Below, piece by piece: positions 9,897 to 18,469 of a stretch of DNA of 51,245 nucleotides; position 1 is the stretch's first letter, and every line of letters begins with the position of its first letter. The translations under genes were made by a program, and so were the position numbers. The notes beneath the pieces were generated by a model that was given only the letters and a program-made list of their open reading frames with translations, did not search any database and was not told the origin of the DNA. The stretch covers positions 1 to 51,245 of the forward strand of contig WJJT01000054.1 of assembly GCA_014729555.1 (NCBI GenBank). The letters are read 5' to 3'. This DNA comes from Candidatus Woesearchaeota archaeon (GTDB taxonomy: Archaea > Nanobdellota > Nanobdellia > Woesearchaeales > ARS49).

Positions 9897-10420
9897 ACCA
9901 CCTTGTCATAACAGATCTCAGCAGCCTGCAAATTCTTCTTTACAGCCTCTGGATGCTTTTTCCCTAATTCAATCTCAACAGCCTTTGCCAAATGATCCAT
10001 GTCAATCTCCTTGAAAATCTTGACAAAAGCACCCAACAAAGCAATATTAGGAATATTCCTGCCAATAACCTGCACAGCAACACCAGTAGCATCAACCTTG
10101 CAGTACTCAACATCCAGCTTCAGGTCCCTTGCAGTGTTAATCAGCTCTTTAGTCGTCTTTTTCCTGCCCTTCAGGTGACAGGAAAGCTCTAAAGTATCAT
10201 CCAGAACAATAATAAAATCAGGATTCCAGACATAACCCCTTGTGCCGATAGGCTTTTTATCAAGCCTCACAAAACTAGTGACAGGAGCCCCCCTTCTCTC
10301 TGCGCCATACAAGGCAAAATCCTGAGTAAAATAGCCTGCAAGATACGCAGCCCTGGCTAAAATCTGTGCAGCCTTCTTTACACCCTGGCCGCCTCTTCCA
10401 TGCAGTCTTATTGAAATCAT
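9890..10420 (-). CDS. porG: 2-oxoacid:ferredoxin oxidoreductase gamma subunit
   Basis: About 176 residues with the family start MISIRLHGRGGQGVKKAA and the CoA-binding-domain pattern of PorG/KorC. The start at 10420 is preferred: it forms an ATGA overlap with the aminotransferase stop, is preceded by AGGAAAAG, and puts the conserved IRLHGRGGQG at the N-terminus as in known PorG. The ATG at 10444 would add eight residues. Confidence 0.9.
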   Translation of the reverse strand: MISIRLHGRGGQGVKKAAQILARAAYLAGYFTQDFALYGAERRGAPVTSFVRLDKKPIGTRGYVWNPDFIIVLDDTLELSCHLKGRKKTTKELINTARDLKLDVEYCKVDATGVAVQVIGRNIPNIALLGAFVKIFKEIDMDHLAKAVEIELGKKHPEAVKKNLQAAEICYDKVVC

Positions 10421-11580
10421 CTTTTCCTGTATTTTTTTAGCCATGGCTCCATCCTCTTCAGGGCCTTTTGAATCAATTTATAATCAGTAGCAAAAGAAAA
10501 CCTGGCATGGCCTTCCCCTACAGTACCAAAATCAATGCCAGGAACAGCAGCAACCTTTGCCTCCTTAATCATCTTATTGCAAAACCTCTTGCTATTATCA
10601 TCAAACTGTCTTATATTACCAAAAGCATAAAACGCACCCTTAGGCATTGGACAGCTGATGCCCATCTCATTCAAGGCAGGAACAATCAAATTCCTTCTCC
10701 TGTCATACTCCTTAACCATCTGTTTTGCATGCCTGTCACCCATCTTCAGGGCTTTCAGGCCAATCAACTGAGAAATGCTCGGAGCACAAATAGTGGACAG
10801 TATATGAGTCTTCTTTATAGCCTCTGCCAAATCCTCATTACAAACAACATAACCAAGCCTGTGCCCGCACATTGCATAACTCTTTGAAAAAGTCTGAAAA
10901 GTAACTGCATAATCCTCCATGCCATTAAAAGATGCAATAGAATAATGCTTTGCACCATCATAAAGAATATGCTCATACGCCTCATCAGAAAAAATATACA
11001 AGTCATGCTCAACAGCAATATCTGCAAGCTCTTCCAATATCTTTTTACTGAGAACATTTCCAGTAGGGTTTGCAGGAGAATTAATCAGCAAAACCTTTGT
11101 TTTTTTCCTGTTAACCGCCTTTTTAACAGCATCAGGATTAACAGCATAATCATCCTCTTCCTTAAGCTCAACAAAACGCGGATTTGCATTAAACAACTCA
11201 AAAGTCGGGAGAAAGCCCATAAAGCCAGGATCAGGAAGAATAATCTGCTCAGAAACATCCAGGCAGCAGGCAGTTGCAAGCATCAAGGCCTCTTGCGAAC
11301 CGCAGGTCACAACAACATTATCAGGAGAAACCTTAATCTTATTCCCTTTTTTCAGCTTTTTACAAATCTCCTCCCTTAACTCCTTGAACCCGCCAGGAGG
11401 GGCATAATGATTCACCTTGTGCGCAAGTCTTTTTGTGTGAGCAACAAGACTTGGATGCAGTTCAAAATCCGGCTCACCAGGACCTAAAGAGATTATCTCG
11501 GGATGCTCAACAGCAATCTCCAACAGCTTGTCAATCTCCAGGTCAGGAAGCTCCTGCTCCCTCTCAGACAACTCAACCAT
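10417..11580 (-). CDS. PLP-dependent aminotransferase, class I/II (aspartate/2-aminoadipate-like)
   Basis: A 387-residue fold-type I aminotransferase: GPGEPDFELHP near the start, NSPANPTGNV for substrate and cofactor, SDEAYEHI, and the Schiff-base lysine K233 in SKSYAMCGHRLGY. It moves an amino group between an amino acid and 2-oxoglutarate. It overlaps the dehydrogenase gene upstream by 8 bases and porG downstream by 4, so its 2-oxoacid product may go directly to the oxidoreductase. Substrate is not readable from sequence; aspartate, aromatic or 2-aminoadipate are all known for close families. Confidence 0.9.
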   Translation of the reverse strand: MVELSEREQELPDLEIDKLLEIAVEHPEIISLGPGEPDFELHPSLVAHTKRLAHKVNHYAPPGGFKELREEICKKLKKGNKIKVSPDNVVVTCGSQEALMLATACCLDVSEQIILPDPGFMGFLPTFELFNANPRFVELKEEDDYAVNPDAVKKAVNRKKTKVLLINSPANPTGNVLSKKILEELADIAVEHDLYIFSDEAYEHILYDGAKHYSIASFNGMEDYAVTFQTFSKSYAMCGHRLGYVVCNEDLAEAIKKTHILSTICAPSISQLIGLKALKMGDRHAKQMVKEYDRRRNLIVPALNEMGISCPMPKGAFYAFGNIRQFDDNSKRFCNKMIKEAKVAAVPGIDFGTVGEGHARFSFATDYKLIQKALKRMEPWLKKYRKR

Positions 11581-12718
11581 AGTACACCTTTTTTTTAATG
11601 TTTAATCCTCTATTTTTCAATGCTTTATATAAAATTTGCGGAGGAACATCAAACTCATGCTTTAAAGCCCCTTTTTTCTTTATATCACCGCGAACAATCA
11701 TCTCTGCAATCACGCCGGCAGGAAAGCCAGTGCACCGTGTCATAGCAGTCAGGCCGCCTTTTTCCTTGTCAACAAGAGTGTAGACAACCTTTTTCTTTGT
11801 GCCCTCAACAATAACCTTTAGCAACACAAGATCCTTGTCCTTGTAAGACAGCTTTTCCTTGAACAAATCCTCAAGCAGTTCTCTGGGCGGAAACTTGCAG
11901 CCCTCCACCTCCCTGGGCTTGCTTGAAGTCAGGCCAAGATACATCATGCATCTTACCTTCTCTGCATGGCCAGGGTAACGAATAGTCTTGTAATTCAATT
12001 CCTTTATTTTGCCCTTATAACTCTGGGGCATTGTGGATGTTCCGCCAGAGGTATTAAATGCCTCCATCTTTCCAAAACCAGGAAAATTCAACTCCTCAAC
12101 ATCCTGCATAGGCTCAACAGTCTTGAGCTTGTAATTATCAATAACCAAAACAGGCTCAATATACTCATTAATCAGGCCATGAACAGAAAAAACAATCATA
12201 TACTTCAACGGGCCCTTTGGGTGCTGAGGCAGGCCTCCAACCCTGAGCTTGACAGACTTTACTTTATTGCCCTTAAAATCCTTTTGAACAGCCAGTGCAG
12301 CCAGGTTGCTCACAAGACCAGGAGCAAGACCGCAGTCAGGAATAATAGCAACATTATTCTTCTTAGCCTGCTTGCTTAATGAAAACTCTTTCTTCACAAT
12401 ATCAACATTACCCCCTAAATCAATAAAATTACACCCTGCTTTTACAGCAGCCCTTGCCAAATCATAATTATACTGATAAGGAACAGCACTCACAGCACAA
12501 TCAAACTTCTTCATAAGCTTCACAGTCTCGTTAAAATTCTTAGCATTAAGCTTCACAGGACAAATCTTGTCACTCTTAAGCATCTTCTTGATCTTCTTGG
12601 GCTTGTCAAGATGCCGTGAAGCAACACAAACCTCATCAATATCCTTCTGCCTGACAAACTCATAAGCAATAGCCTGAGCCTGCTTGCCAGCACCAACAAT
12701 CAACATCTTATAACTCAT
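11573..12718 (-). CDS. Lysine 6-dehydrogenase / saccharopine dehydrogenase-like protein
   Basis: About 381 residues. The N-terminal Rossmann fold starts KMLIVGAGKQAQAIAYEF. Later come AVSAVPYQYNYDLARAAVKA and the marker IPDCGLAPGL, shared by lysine 6-dehydrogenase and saccharopine dehydrogenase. Those enzymes make 2-aminoadipate 6-semialdehyde from lysine (plus ammonia) or from saccharopine. The ATG at 12718 with GAGG eight bases ahead is taken as the start rather than the TTG at 12727. It lies between an M42 peptidase and an aminotransferase and is in one operon with an aldehyde dehydrogenase, the enzyme class that would take the semialdehyde further. Confidence 0.78.
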   Translation of the reverse strand: MSYKMLIVGAGKQAQAIAYEFVRQKDIDEVCVASRHLDKPKKIKKMLKSDKICPVKLNAKNFNETVKLMKKFDCAVSAVPYQYNYDLARAAVKAGCNFIDLGGNVDIVKKEFSLSKQAKKNNVAIIPDCGLAPGLVSNLAALAVQKDFKGNKVKSVKLRVGGLPQHPKGPLKYMIVFSVHGLINEYIEPVLVIDNYKLKTVEPMQDVEELNFPGFGKMEAFNTSGGTSTMPQSYKGKIKELNYKTIRYPGHAEKVRCMMYLGLTSSKPREVEGCKFPPRELLEDLFKEKLSYKDKDLVLLKVIVEGTKKKVVYTLVDKEKGGLTAMTRCTGFPAGVIAEMIVRGDIKKKGALKHEFDVPPQILYKALKNRGLNIKKKVYYG

Positions 12719-12733
12719 CTTATACAACCTCTT

Positions 12734-13756
12734 TTAATGAATACACACTTTAGGAGGATTTTTCAACAAAGCCTCAAGGAGTTTTATGCAATCAAGTATA
12801 TCCTTAAGGCTTGCTATACCCACAGTAGTGTGCATGTTTCTTATAGCAACACCAACAACAGCAGTAGGAATCCCGCCTTTTTCAAAAGAAATGCTCAAGG
12901 CATCAGTAGTACCAAAATCACTAACATCCAACTGGATCCTGATTTTCTCTTTTTTTGCAACCTTCTTGAGCCAGTCACTAATGCAAAGGTTAGAAATCAT
13001 CTCAGCATCCTTGACAAGAATCACAGGACCTCCTCCCAAGCGTTTTGTGACAACATGGCCGTGCTCAATAGCATCATCTGCATTAGTGACATCAATAACA
13101 ATAGCCCAGTCAGGATCAATACTGGCAATAGAGGTCTTTGAGCCGTACAATCCAAGCTCTTCCTGAGTCGTGAAAACATAATAAATATCTGCACTGGATT
13201 TTTTAAGCCTTTTTGCAAGCTCAATCAAAGCATAGCAGCCAATCCTGTCATCAAGCGCCTTGCCAGAAATAACATCCCTGCAGCCGAGGCAGTCAACCGG
13301 CTGAACAAGCTCAAGAAAAGAACCAGCACCAATGCCCAGCTTTTTTAATTCTTTCTTGTCAAGACCTGTATCAACAAACAAATCCTCTATTGAGAATTTT
13401 TCTTCCGGCTCTTCACCATCACTAATTTCTGCAAAAGTGACAATGCCGTGAATCTTGGGGCCCTGCTTTGTCTTAATGCTGACCTTCTCCCCAACCAAGG
13501 AAACATACTCAACACCGCCAATAGGAGAGACATAAATATTTCCATTAGCAGAAATACTTTTAATCATCAAACCAACCTCATCCATGTGAGCAGCAAGCAT
13601 TACCTTTGCGCCCTTTCCCTTTTTATGAGCGATGATGTTCCCGAACTTATCAACAATTACATCCTTAACATGCTTTTTGATCTCTTTTAGTATCAAGCTT
13701 CTCACTTTTTCTTCATTGCCGCTGACACCCTGGACCTCTAACAACTTCTTTAACAT
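12734..13756 (-). CDS. M42-family metallo-aminopeptidase (tetrahedral aminopeptidase-like)
   Basis: A 340-residue peptidase with the two-metal ligands of M42: AAHMDEVG (His/Asp), ALDDRIGC (bridging Asp), TTQEELGLYG (Glu base and ligand), VIDVT and the C-terminal NMHTTVG His. These cytosolic enzymes assemble into tetrahedra and release N-terminal amino acids from short peptides. Its ATG directly follows the TAG of the aldehyde dehydrogenase. In this operon it would supply free amino acids to the dehydrogenase and aminotransferase. Confidence 0.9.
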   Translation of the reverse strand: MLKKLLEVQGVSGNEEKVRSLILKEIKKHVKDVIVDKFGNIIAHKKGKGAKVMLAAHMDEVGLMIKSISANGNIYVSPIGGVEYVSLVGEKVSIKTKQGPKIHGIVTFAEISDGEEPEEKFSIEDLFVDTGLDKKELKKLGIGAGSFLELVQPVDCLGCRDVISGKALDDRIGCYALIELAKRLKKSSADIYYVFTTQEELGLYGSKTSIASIDPDWAIVIDVTNADDAIEHGHVVTKRLGGGPVILVKDAEMISNLCISDWLKKVAKKEKIRIQLDVSDFGTTDALSISFEKGGIPTAVVGVAIRNMHTTVGIASLKDILDCIKLLEALLKNPPKVCIH

Positions 13757-15223
13757 CTACTTTTCACCCCATTCAATATCCTGAGCCTTCTGTAGCCTGC
13801 CAGAATAATCAACATAAACAGTCTTGGTCTCAGAAAACTCATCAATACCCTCCATGCCTGCCTCTCTAGTGCCATTGCCAGTCTGCTTGACACCGCCAAA
13901 AGGCAGGTGAACCTCTGCACCTGTTGTGCTGGAATTAATGTAAGTGATTCCTGCCTCTATCTTTTGAATGGCCTTGAAAGCATTATCAATACTCCTGGTG
14001 AAGATGCTTGAACTCAGGCCGTAATCAACACTGTTAATCACATCAATAGCCTCTCTGAAGTTCTTCACAGGAATAATCGTGACAACAGGACCAAAAATCT
14101 CCTCCTGCGCAACAGTCATGCCTTTTTTTGCATCAGAAAAAACAGTAGGCTCAAAAAACAAGCCCTTTAGTTTTTTCCCGCCGCAAAGCAGCCCAGCACC
14201 TTCTTTTTTTCCAATACCAACATACTTCTGCACCTTTTCAACAGCACTCTCATTAACCAAAGGGCCAACATCCACCTTGGAGTCAAGACCAGAACCAAGC
14301 CTTAACTTCTTGATTCTTGCAATAAATTTTTTCTCAAAATCTTTCTGCACTTTCTTGTGAACAATAACCCTTGAAGCAGCAGTGCACCTCTGGCCGGTTG
14401 TCCCAAAACCACCCCAGACAGCACCATCAACAGCCAAATCCAAATCAGCATCATCCATAACAATGATTCCATTCTTTCCGCCAAGCTCCAGGCCAACCTT
14501 TTTCAGGCCGGCATTCTCTGCAATGAATTTTCCGGTATTTCTTGAGCCTGTAAAAGATATTCCTCTAATATTTTCATGCCTGATTATCGGGGTCCCAACA
14601 TCCTTTCCACTGCCTGTAACGAGATTAACAACACCAGCAGGAACACCTGCTTTCACAAGAAGCTCAACAAACCTTATGCCGCACAAAGGAGTATCAGAAC
14701 TGGGCTTGAAAACAACAGTATTTCCACAGATTAAAGCAGGAGCAATCTTCCACGCAGGCAATGCAAAAGGAAAATTCCACGGCGTTATCACACCAAAAAC
14801 ACCAACAGGAACACGAAGGGTCATGCAGAACTTGTCAGGCAGTTCAGAAGGAGTAGTATGACCAAATAATCTCCTCCCTTCTCCAGCCATATACTCAAAA
14901 ACATCAATAGCCTCCTGCACATCACCCTCTGACTCAGCCAAGACCTTGCCCATCTCCATAGTGATGCATTTAGCCAGCTCTTTCTTGTTCTGCTTTAACA
15001 AATCTCTTACCGTGAAAAGAATCTCTGCACGCTCAGGAGCAGGAGTCTGCGACCAGCCAGGGTATGCCTTCCAGGCAGCTCTCACAGCATTATCAACATC
15101 ACTCTTGTTTCCCTGCGGAAATTTTCCAAGAGACCTGCCATTAGCAGGATTAAAACTCTCAAAAGTCTTTCCAGAGCTGGAATTAACCCATTTGCCGCCA
15201 ATAAAAATTTTATTAGTCCTCAT
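13757..15223 (-). CDS. NAD(P)-dependent aldehyde dehydrogenase (ALDH superfamily)
   Basis: A 488-residue full-length ALDH. Signature parts: ITPWNFPFA (Asn150), FTGSRNTGK for cofactor, ELGGKNG with general base Glu246, GTTGQRC with catalytic Cys280, and QEEIFGPVV. It oxidises an aldehyde to an acid. The long-chain/ALDH7-like layout is compatible with 2-aminoadipate semialdehyde as substrate, which the product of the adjacent lysine dehydrogenase-like gene would provide; this is inference. It overlaps the glutaredoxin stop as ATGA. Confidence 0.9.
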   Translation of the reverse strand: MRTNKIFIGGKWVNSSSGKTFESFNPANGRSLGKFPQGNKSDVDNAVRAAWKAYPGWSQTPAPERAEILFTVRDLLKQNKKELAKCITMEMGKVLAESEGDVQEAIDVFEYMAGEGRRLFGHTTPSELPDKFCMTLRVPVGVFGVITPWNFPFALPAWKIAPALICGNTVVFKPSSDTPLCGIRFVELLVKAGVPAGVVNLVTGSGKDVGTPIIRHENIRGISFTGSRNTGKFIAENAGLKKVGLELGGKNGIIVMDDADLDLAVDGAVWGGFGTTGQRCTAASRVIVHKKVQKDFEKKFIARIKKLRLGSGLDSKVDVGPLVNESAVEKVQKYVGIGKKEGAGLLCGGKKLKGLFFEPTVFSDAKKGMTVAQEEIFGPVVTIIPVKNFREAIDVINSVDYGLSSSIFTRSIDNAFKAIQKIEAGITYINSSTTGAEVHLPFGGVKQTGNGTREAGMEGIDEFSETKTVYVDYSGRLQKAQDIEWGEK

Positions 15224-15528
15224 TTGAGATTCAGAGCCTTCTTAATCTTGTCAACATCATAGCCAACAATAATCTTTCCGCCAATATCCAAGACAGGAAC
15301 ACCCATCTGATCTGACTTCTTGATCATCTCCTCCCTGGCCTGTTCATCAACAGAGACATCATGATCCTTGAAAGAAATCTTTTTCTCCTTCAGAAACTCC
15401 TTTGTCTTCCTGCACCAAGGGCAGGTATGTGTGGAATAAACAATCACTTTAGGCTTTTTCTTAGAAGACTTTTTTTTAGCTTTTTTTGCCTTTTTCTTGG
15501 CTTTCTTTTTAGCTTTTTTCTTAGCCAT
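15220..15528 (-). CDS. Glutaredoxin-like protein with Lys/Ala-rich N-terminal tail
   Basis: A 102-residue protein. Residues about 1-25 are almost only Lys, Ala and Ser. The rest is a NrdH/glutaredoxin-like thioredoxin fold with redox pair CPWC (VIVYSTHTCPWCRKTKEF), cis-Pro region MGVPVLDI and GYD end. It would reduce disulfides or pass electrons from thioredoxin reductase. The basic tail resembles histone H1-like tails and is unusual for a glutaredoxin. It is the first gene of the amino acid catabolic operon, with AGGA just before the ATG. Confidence 0.85.
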   Translation of the reverse strand: MAKKKAKKKAKKKAKKAKKKSSKKKPKVIVYSTHTCPWCRKTKEFLKEKKISFKDHDVSVDEQAREEMIKKSDQMGVPVLDIGGKIIVGYDVDKIKKALNLK

Positions 15529-15609
15529 TTTCCTTTAAACACCTCTTTTTTGCTTATTGGATATTGTGAACAGAACGCTATATTAAAGTTTGTTATCATC
15601 TATGGATAG

Positions 15610-15882
15610 TTAACGACGCTTGTGCCCGATATGACCTTTTTTCTTTTTCTTTCCTGCAGAATCAACCTGCAATTCCCTTAATGAAACACCTGCCCAGACA
15701 AGATTCAATATCAAAAAAGGCCAGGCACGCAGAATGTAAGAATAATACGCCATCAACAAAGCACCAACAAGATTAGTTATGTCATACACAATAGAATCAC
15801 TCTTCCACTTATGAACCTGATTCATGAAAAAAGCAAGCAAAATAAGAAAAGCGCCAATCAAACCAATAATCATCAGAGTCAT
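15610..15882 (-). CDS. Small membrane protein (CBU_0592-like)
   Basis: A 90-residue protein with three to four hydrophobic segments and a Lys/Arg-rich end (GKKKKKGHIGHKRR). The pattern LIGAFLILLAFFMNQ, then WKSDSIVYDITNLVGAL, resembles the small CBU_0592-type membrane proteins of unknown function. ATG 15882 is chosen because a TATA box at 15905-15912 sits about 27 bases upstream, making a leaderless message. The upstream ATG at 15945 would precede the transcription start. Confidence 0.65.
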   Translation of the reverse strand: MTLMIIGLIGAFLILLAFFMNQVHKWKSDSIVYDITNLVGALLMAYYSYILRAWPFLILNLVWAGVSLRELQVDSAGKKKKKGHIGHKRR

Positions 15883-15902
15883 AGCTGCACAAGAGATATT
15901 CG

Positions 15903-15936
15903 CACTTATAAACTTTGCGATAGAAAAGTATATAAA
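15903..15936. promoter_or_regulatory. Divergent promoter pair
   Basis: A minus-strand TATA (TTTATAAG, 15905-15912) and a plus-strand TATA (TATATAAA, 15929-15936) lie 16 bases apart. They drive the small membrane protein and the glutamate synthase gene in opposite directions. Confidence 0.5.
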
Positions 15937-15962
15937 ACAATGCATAAACCCTTTTTCTTACA

Positions 15963-17264
15963 ATGATAGACAAAAAAGAACACGCAGACCTGGAAGGCAT
16001 GCGGTTTCACAAGAACGCTTGCATGCTGACAGGCACAAAACTATATGCACCAAGCCACGCAGCAATGAGCGGGCTATGCGCAAACTGCATAATGTGCGGA
16101 CTGTGCGAAGTAGGGGCAAAAGCAAAATCAGGAAGAACACTTTTTCCACAGCCATTCGGCACAACACAATTCGGTGCAGAAAAAAGAATACCAAACATGG
16201 AAGACCTCCAGATAATGCCAGAATTATACGGAGAGGGATTATTCTTCACAAAAACAAGTTCTGAGGGAGAATTAGGAGGATTCAAGTGCACTGTCCCTCT
16301 AGTAATCGCAGGAATGGGCTCAACAAAAGTAGCATCAGACAAGAATGATGAACTCACAATCGGAGCTGCAAAAGCAGGAATAGCAAGAGTATTAGGAGAA
16401 AATTACCTCATAACATTTGGAGAGGAAAAACTAAAGCACACAATAGACATCTACAAGAAAAACCAGAAAAAAGGCTATGGAGCAATCGTGATACAGGTAA
16501 ATGCAAACGAGCACAAGCTGGGACTTGCAAAAATGGCAGCAGACCTCGGAGCAGATGCAATAGAAATGAAACTCGGACAGGGAGCAAAACAAGGACTAGG
16601 CGGAGAGATACAGTTTGAAGGAGAAGAAAAAGCAGAAAAATTCAAGAAAGCAGGATACCTAGTCATAGACAAAGGCAATGGCAAATATGAAAGACACGCA
16701 TTCCCAGGAACACTTACTTCAGAATCATTAAGAGAGACACTAAAAGAATATGCAAGCCATGGCAAACCGCTCTGGGTAAAGACAGGAATGGGCATAGGAA
16801 TAATAAAACTAATAGAAGAGCTGGACAAAATCAAGAAAGAAGAAGACCTTCCAATTGAAATACTGACAGTAGACGGATTCGGCGGAGGGACAGGAATGAG
16901 CCCATGGCTGGTCATGAATGAAATGAACATGCCGTCAGGAGCTTTGTTTTCTGTATTGAAAAAGAGACCAAGCTTTGACATAATATTAGCAGGCGGGTAT
17001 AGCACTGGCTTTGATGTGGCAAAAGCAATGATGCTCGGAGCAGACGGCGTTGCAATGGGAAGGCCGTTCTTGATAGCAGCAAGGCAGGAAAACGGAATAG
17101 AAAACTTTTGTGCTGCAATAAGCGAAGAACTAAAAATGACAGCAGTAACACAGAAAGTTGACACAATCTCAAAAATAGTAGGCAAAAGAAAATCACTGTT
17201 TGCCTTATCAAAAGAAGCAAAAAACATGTTTGGCATAACAACAGAGCCAAAGGATGTTTTATAA
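15963..17264 (+). CDS. FMN-binding glutamate synthase domain protein
   Basis: A 433-residue protein matching the central FMN/[Fe-S] synthase domain of glutamate synthase. It has an N-terminal Cys cluster (CANCIMCGLC), substrate region IQVNANEH, VDGFGGGTGMSP for FMN, and ILAGGYSTGFDVAKAM then GADGVAMGRPF. It uses ammonia or an amidotransferase product with 2-oxoglutarate to make glutamate. The amidotransferase and pyridine nucleotide subunits are not adjacent, as is common for archaeal split enzymes. It would renew glutamate/2-oxoglutarate for the aminotransferase in the neighbouring operon. TATA at 15929-15936 gives a very short leader. Confidence 0.88.
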   Translation: MIDKKEHADLEGMRFHKNACMLTGTKLYAPSHAAMSGLCANCIMCGLCEVGAKAKSGRTLFPQPFGTTQFGAEKRIPNMEDLQIMPELYGEGLFFTKTSSEGELGGFKCTVPLVIAGMGSTKVASDKNDELTIGAAKAGIARVLGENYLITFGEEKLKHTIDIYKKNQKKGYGAIVIQVNANEHKLGLAKMAADLGADAIEMKLGQGAKQGLGGEIQFEGEEKAEKFKKAGYLVIDKGNGKYERHAFPGTLTSESLRETLKEYASHGKPLWVKTGMGIGIIKLIEELDKIKKEEDLPIEILTVDGFGGGTGMSPWLVMNEMNMPSGALFSVLKKRPSFDIILAGGYSTGFDVAKAMMLGADGVAMGRPFLIAARQENGIENFCAAISEELKMTAVTQKVDTISKIVGKRKSLFALSKEAKNMFGITTEPKDVL

Positions 17265-17265
17265 A

Positions 17266-17493
17266 ATGAACAAATACACAAAATACGGACTAATATATGG
17301 AATATTGTTTGTTGCAGTATTATGGCTGGCATATTACATCAACTATGGAATAGGGTATGTAATGGGATATTCAATGGCAATGCTTGGACTGCCTGAAATG
17401 CCTTTTGCATCACTGATAATATCCTATGCAATAGTAGTGCTAATATTCCTGCTGGCCGGATACCTGATAGGCAGAAGCAAATCAAAAAGTTAA
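17266..17493 (+). CDS. Small two-TM membrane protein, unknown
   Basis: 75 residues with two hydrophobic helices (GLIYGILFVAVLWLAYYI and ASLIISYAIVVLIFLLAGYL) and a basic end (RSKSKS). It follows the glutamate synthase stop by one base, so it is cotranscribed. ATG 17266 is chosen over the in-frame ATG at 17254, which lies inside the previous gene. I do not recognise a family. Confidence 0.6.
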   Translation: MNKYTKYGLIYGILFVAVLWLAYYINYGIGYVMGYSMAMLGLPEMPFASLIISYAIVVLIFLLAGYLIGRSKSKS

Positions 17494-17522
17494 TAAACTC
17501 TTTTTCTTTTTTCTTCATTAAG

Positions 17523-18263
17523 ATGGGGGCAAGATATTTAATATTATTCATATGCTTAGCAGCAGTACTGGCAGGATGCACTGCCAAAGAACAGCAAGAG
17601 AGCGAATATGAAGGGATTAAAGAAGCAATTTTCGCCTGCAACTCTGCTTTTAATACTTGGGATGGCAAGACACACACAATATGCTATGATTCTGCAGGGG
17701 AAAAATTATTTGATGAGCCTTATGATGTTCTAAATGAATTGGGCTTTTCTAAAAAAGAAACAGAAAAACTTGAAAAAGAATTTAAGCAAGGATGCTTTAA
17801 TGAAGTATTGTTCAAAGACCTGCCGCCAAGCATCATAACAGAAGCGATTCTTAATACAGGACTGTTCAAAGACAAAAAAATCTGCGGAAATATAGACAAA
17901 AACACATACTTTTGGAAACATATCAACCACACATACACATATTCTATAAAGCATACTGGAGCAGGAGGCAATTTCAGAGGATATATTTGGTCACTGGAAG
18001 TGGAGCCATACACAACTGAAGGAATTGCTGTTGAAAAGTACCCTTTCCTGGCTTGCGACTCATTCTCTGCACACAAAATGCATGCCTGGACCCTTGATAT
18101 TAAAAAAGAAGGCAACATGCTAAAAATAACTGCAGACAACATAAGCCCAAAAGAGCCAGAAGACCTTGATTCAGAAGGAATGAACAGGATTGCAAAAAAC
18201 TTCACAAACTGCAGCATCAAATATGATTATTACAGGATTTCTGAAGAAAATACATACAATTAA
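17523..18263 (+). CDS. Predicted lipoprotein, unknown function
   Basis: A 246-residue exported protein with signal peptide MGARYLILFICLAAVLAGC; the lipobox LAGC puts the lipid on Cys19. The mature part has several Cys residues and aromatic-rich stretches but no motif I can name. A TATA-like AGTTAATAAA near 17491-17500 is 27 bases upstream, so the message is likely leaderless. A strong inverted repeat follows the stop codon. Confidence 0.72.
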   Translation: MGARYLILFICLAAVLAGCTAKEQQESEYEGIKEAIFACNSAFNTWDGKTHTICYDSAGEKLFDEPYDVLNELGFSKKETEKLEKEFKQGCFNEVLFKDLPPSIITEAILNTGLFKDKKICGNIDKNTYFWKHINHTYTYSIKHTGAGGNFRGYIWSLEVEPYTTEGIAVEKYPFLACDSFSAHKMHAWTLDIKKEGNMLKITADNISPKEPEDLDSEGMNRIAKNFTNCSIKYDYYRISEENTYN

Positions 18264-18266
18264 ATC

Positions 18267-18330
18267 AAAACCGCAAATAAAGCTATTTCTTCAAAAAATC
18301 TTTCTGCTCTTTGGAAGATATTGCGGTTTT
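18267..18330 (+). terminator. Long hairpin after the lipoprotein gene
   Basis: AAAACCGCAA (18267-18276) pairs perfectly with TTGCGGTTTT (18321-18330) and is followed by T-rich sequence; inner arms TCTTC and GAAGA can also pair. It is probably a 3' end or stability element of the gene ending at 18263. Confidence 0.4.
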
Positions 18331-18370
18331 TCCTTGTAAATATATGTAAAGAATAGAATCAAGAAAAAAA

Positions 18371-18425
18371 GTAATCTAACTGGGATGACACCCAGCTGAA
18401 GACTAAATAACATTCACCCGGTATA
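18371..18425 (+). pseudogene. Decayed partial copy of tRNA-Phe
   Basis: The stretch matches the D arm, anticodon loop (CTGAAGA) and following ACATTCACCCG of the intact tRNA-Phe at 18470. Its anticodon stem no longer pairs (CCCAG against CTAAA) and neither acceptor strand nor T arm can be found. It looks like a tandem duplicate in decay. Confidence 0.55.
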
Positions 18426-18469
18426 ATACTCAAGACATTTTGCATATAAAAATGTTTTGGTTTGGCAAA

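Noticed and set aside
18290-18370. Minus-strand coding end reading DSILYIYLQGKTAISSKEQK
   Set aside because: It looks somewhat protein-like but has no start codon after an upstream stop, and the same bases form a perfect 10-bp hairpin; too weak to call a gene.
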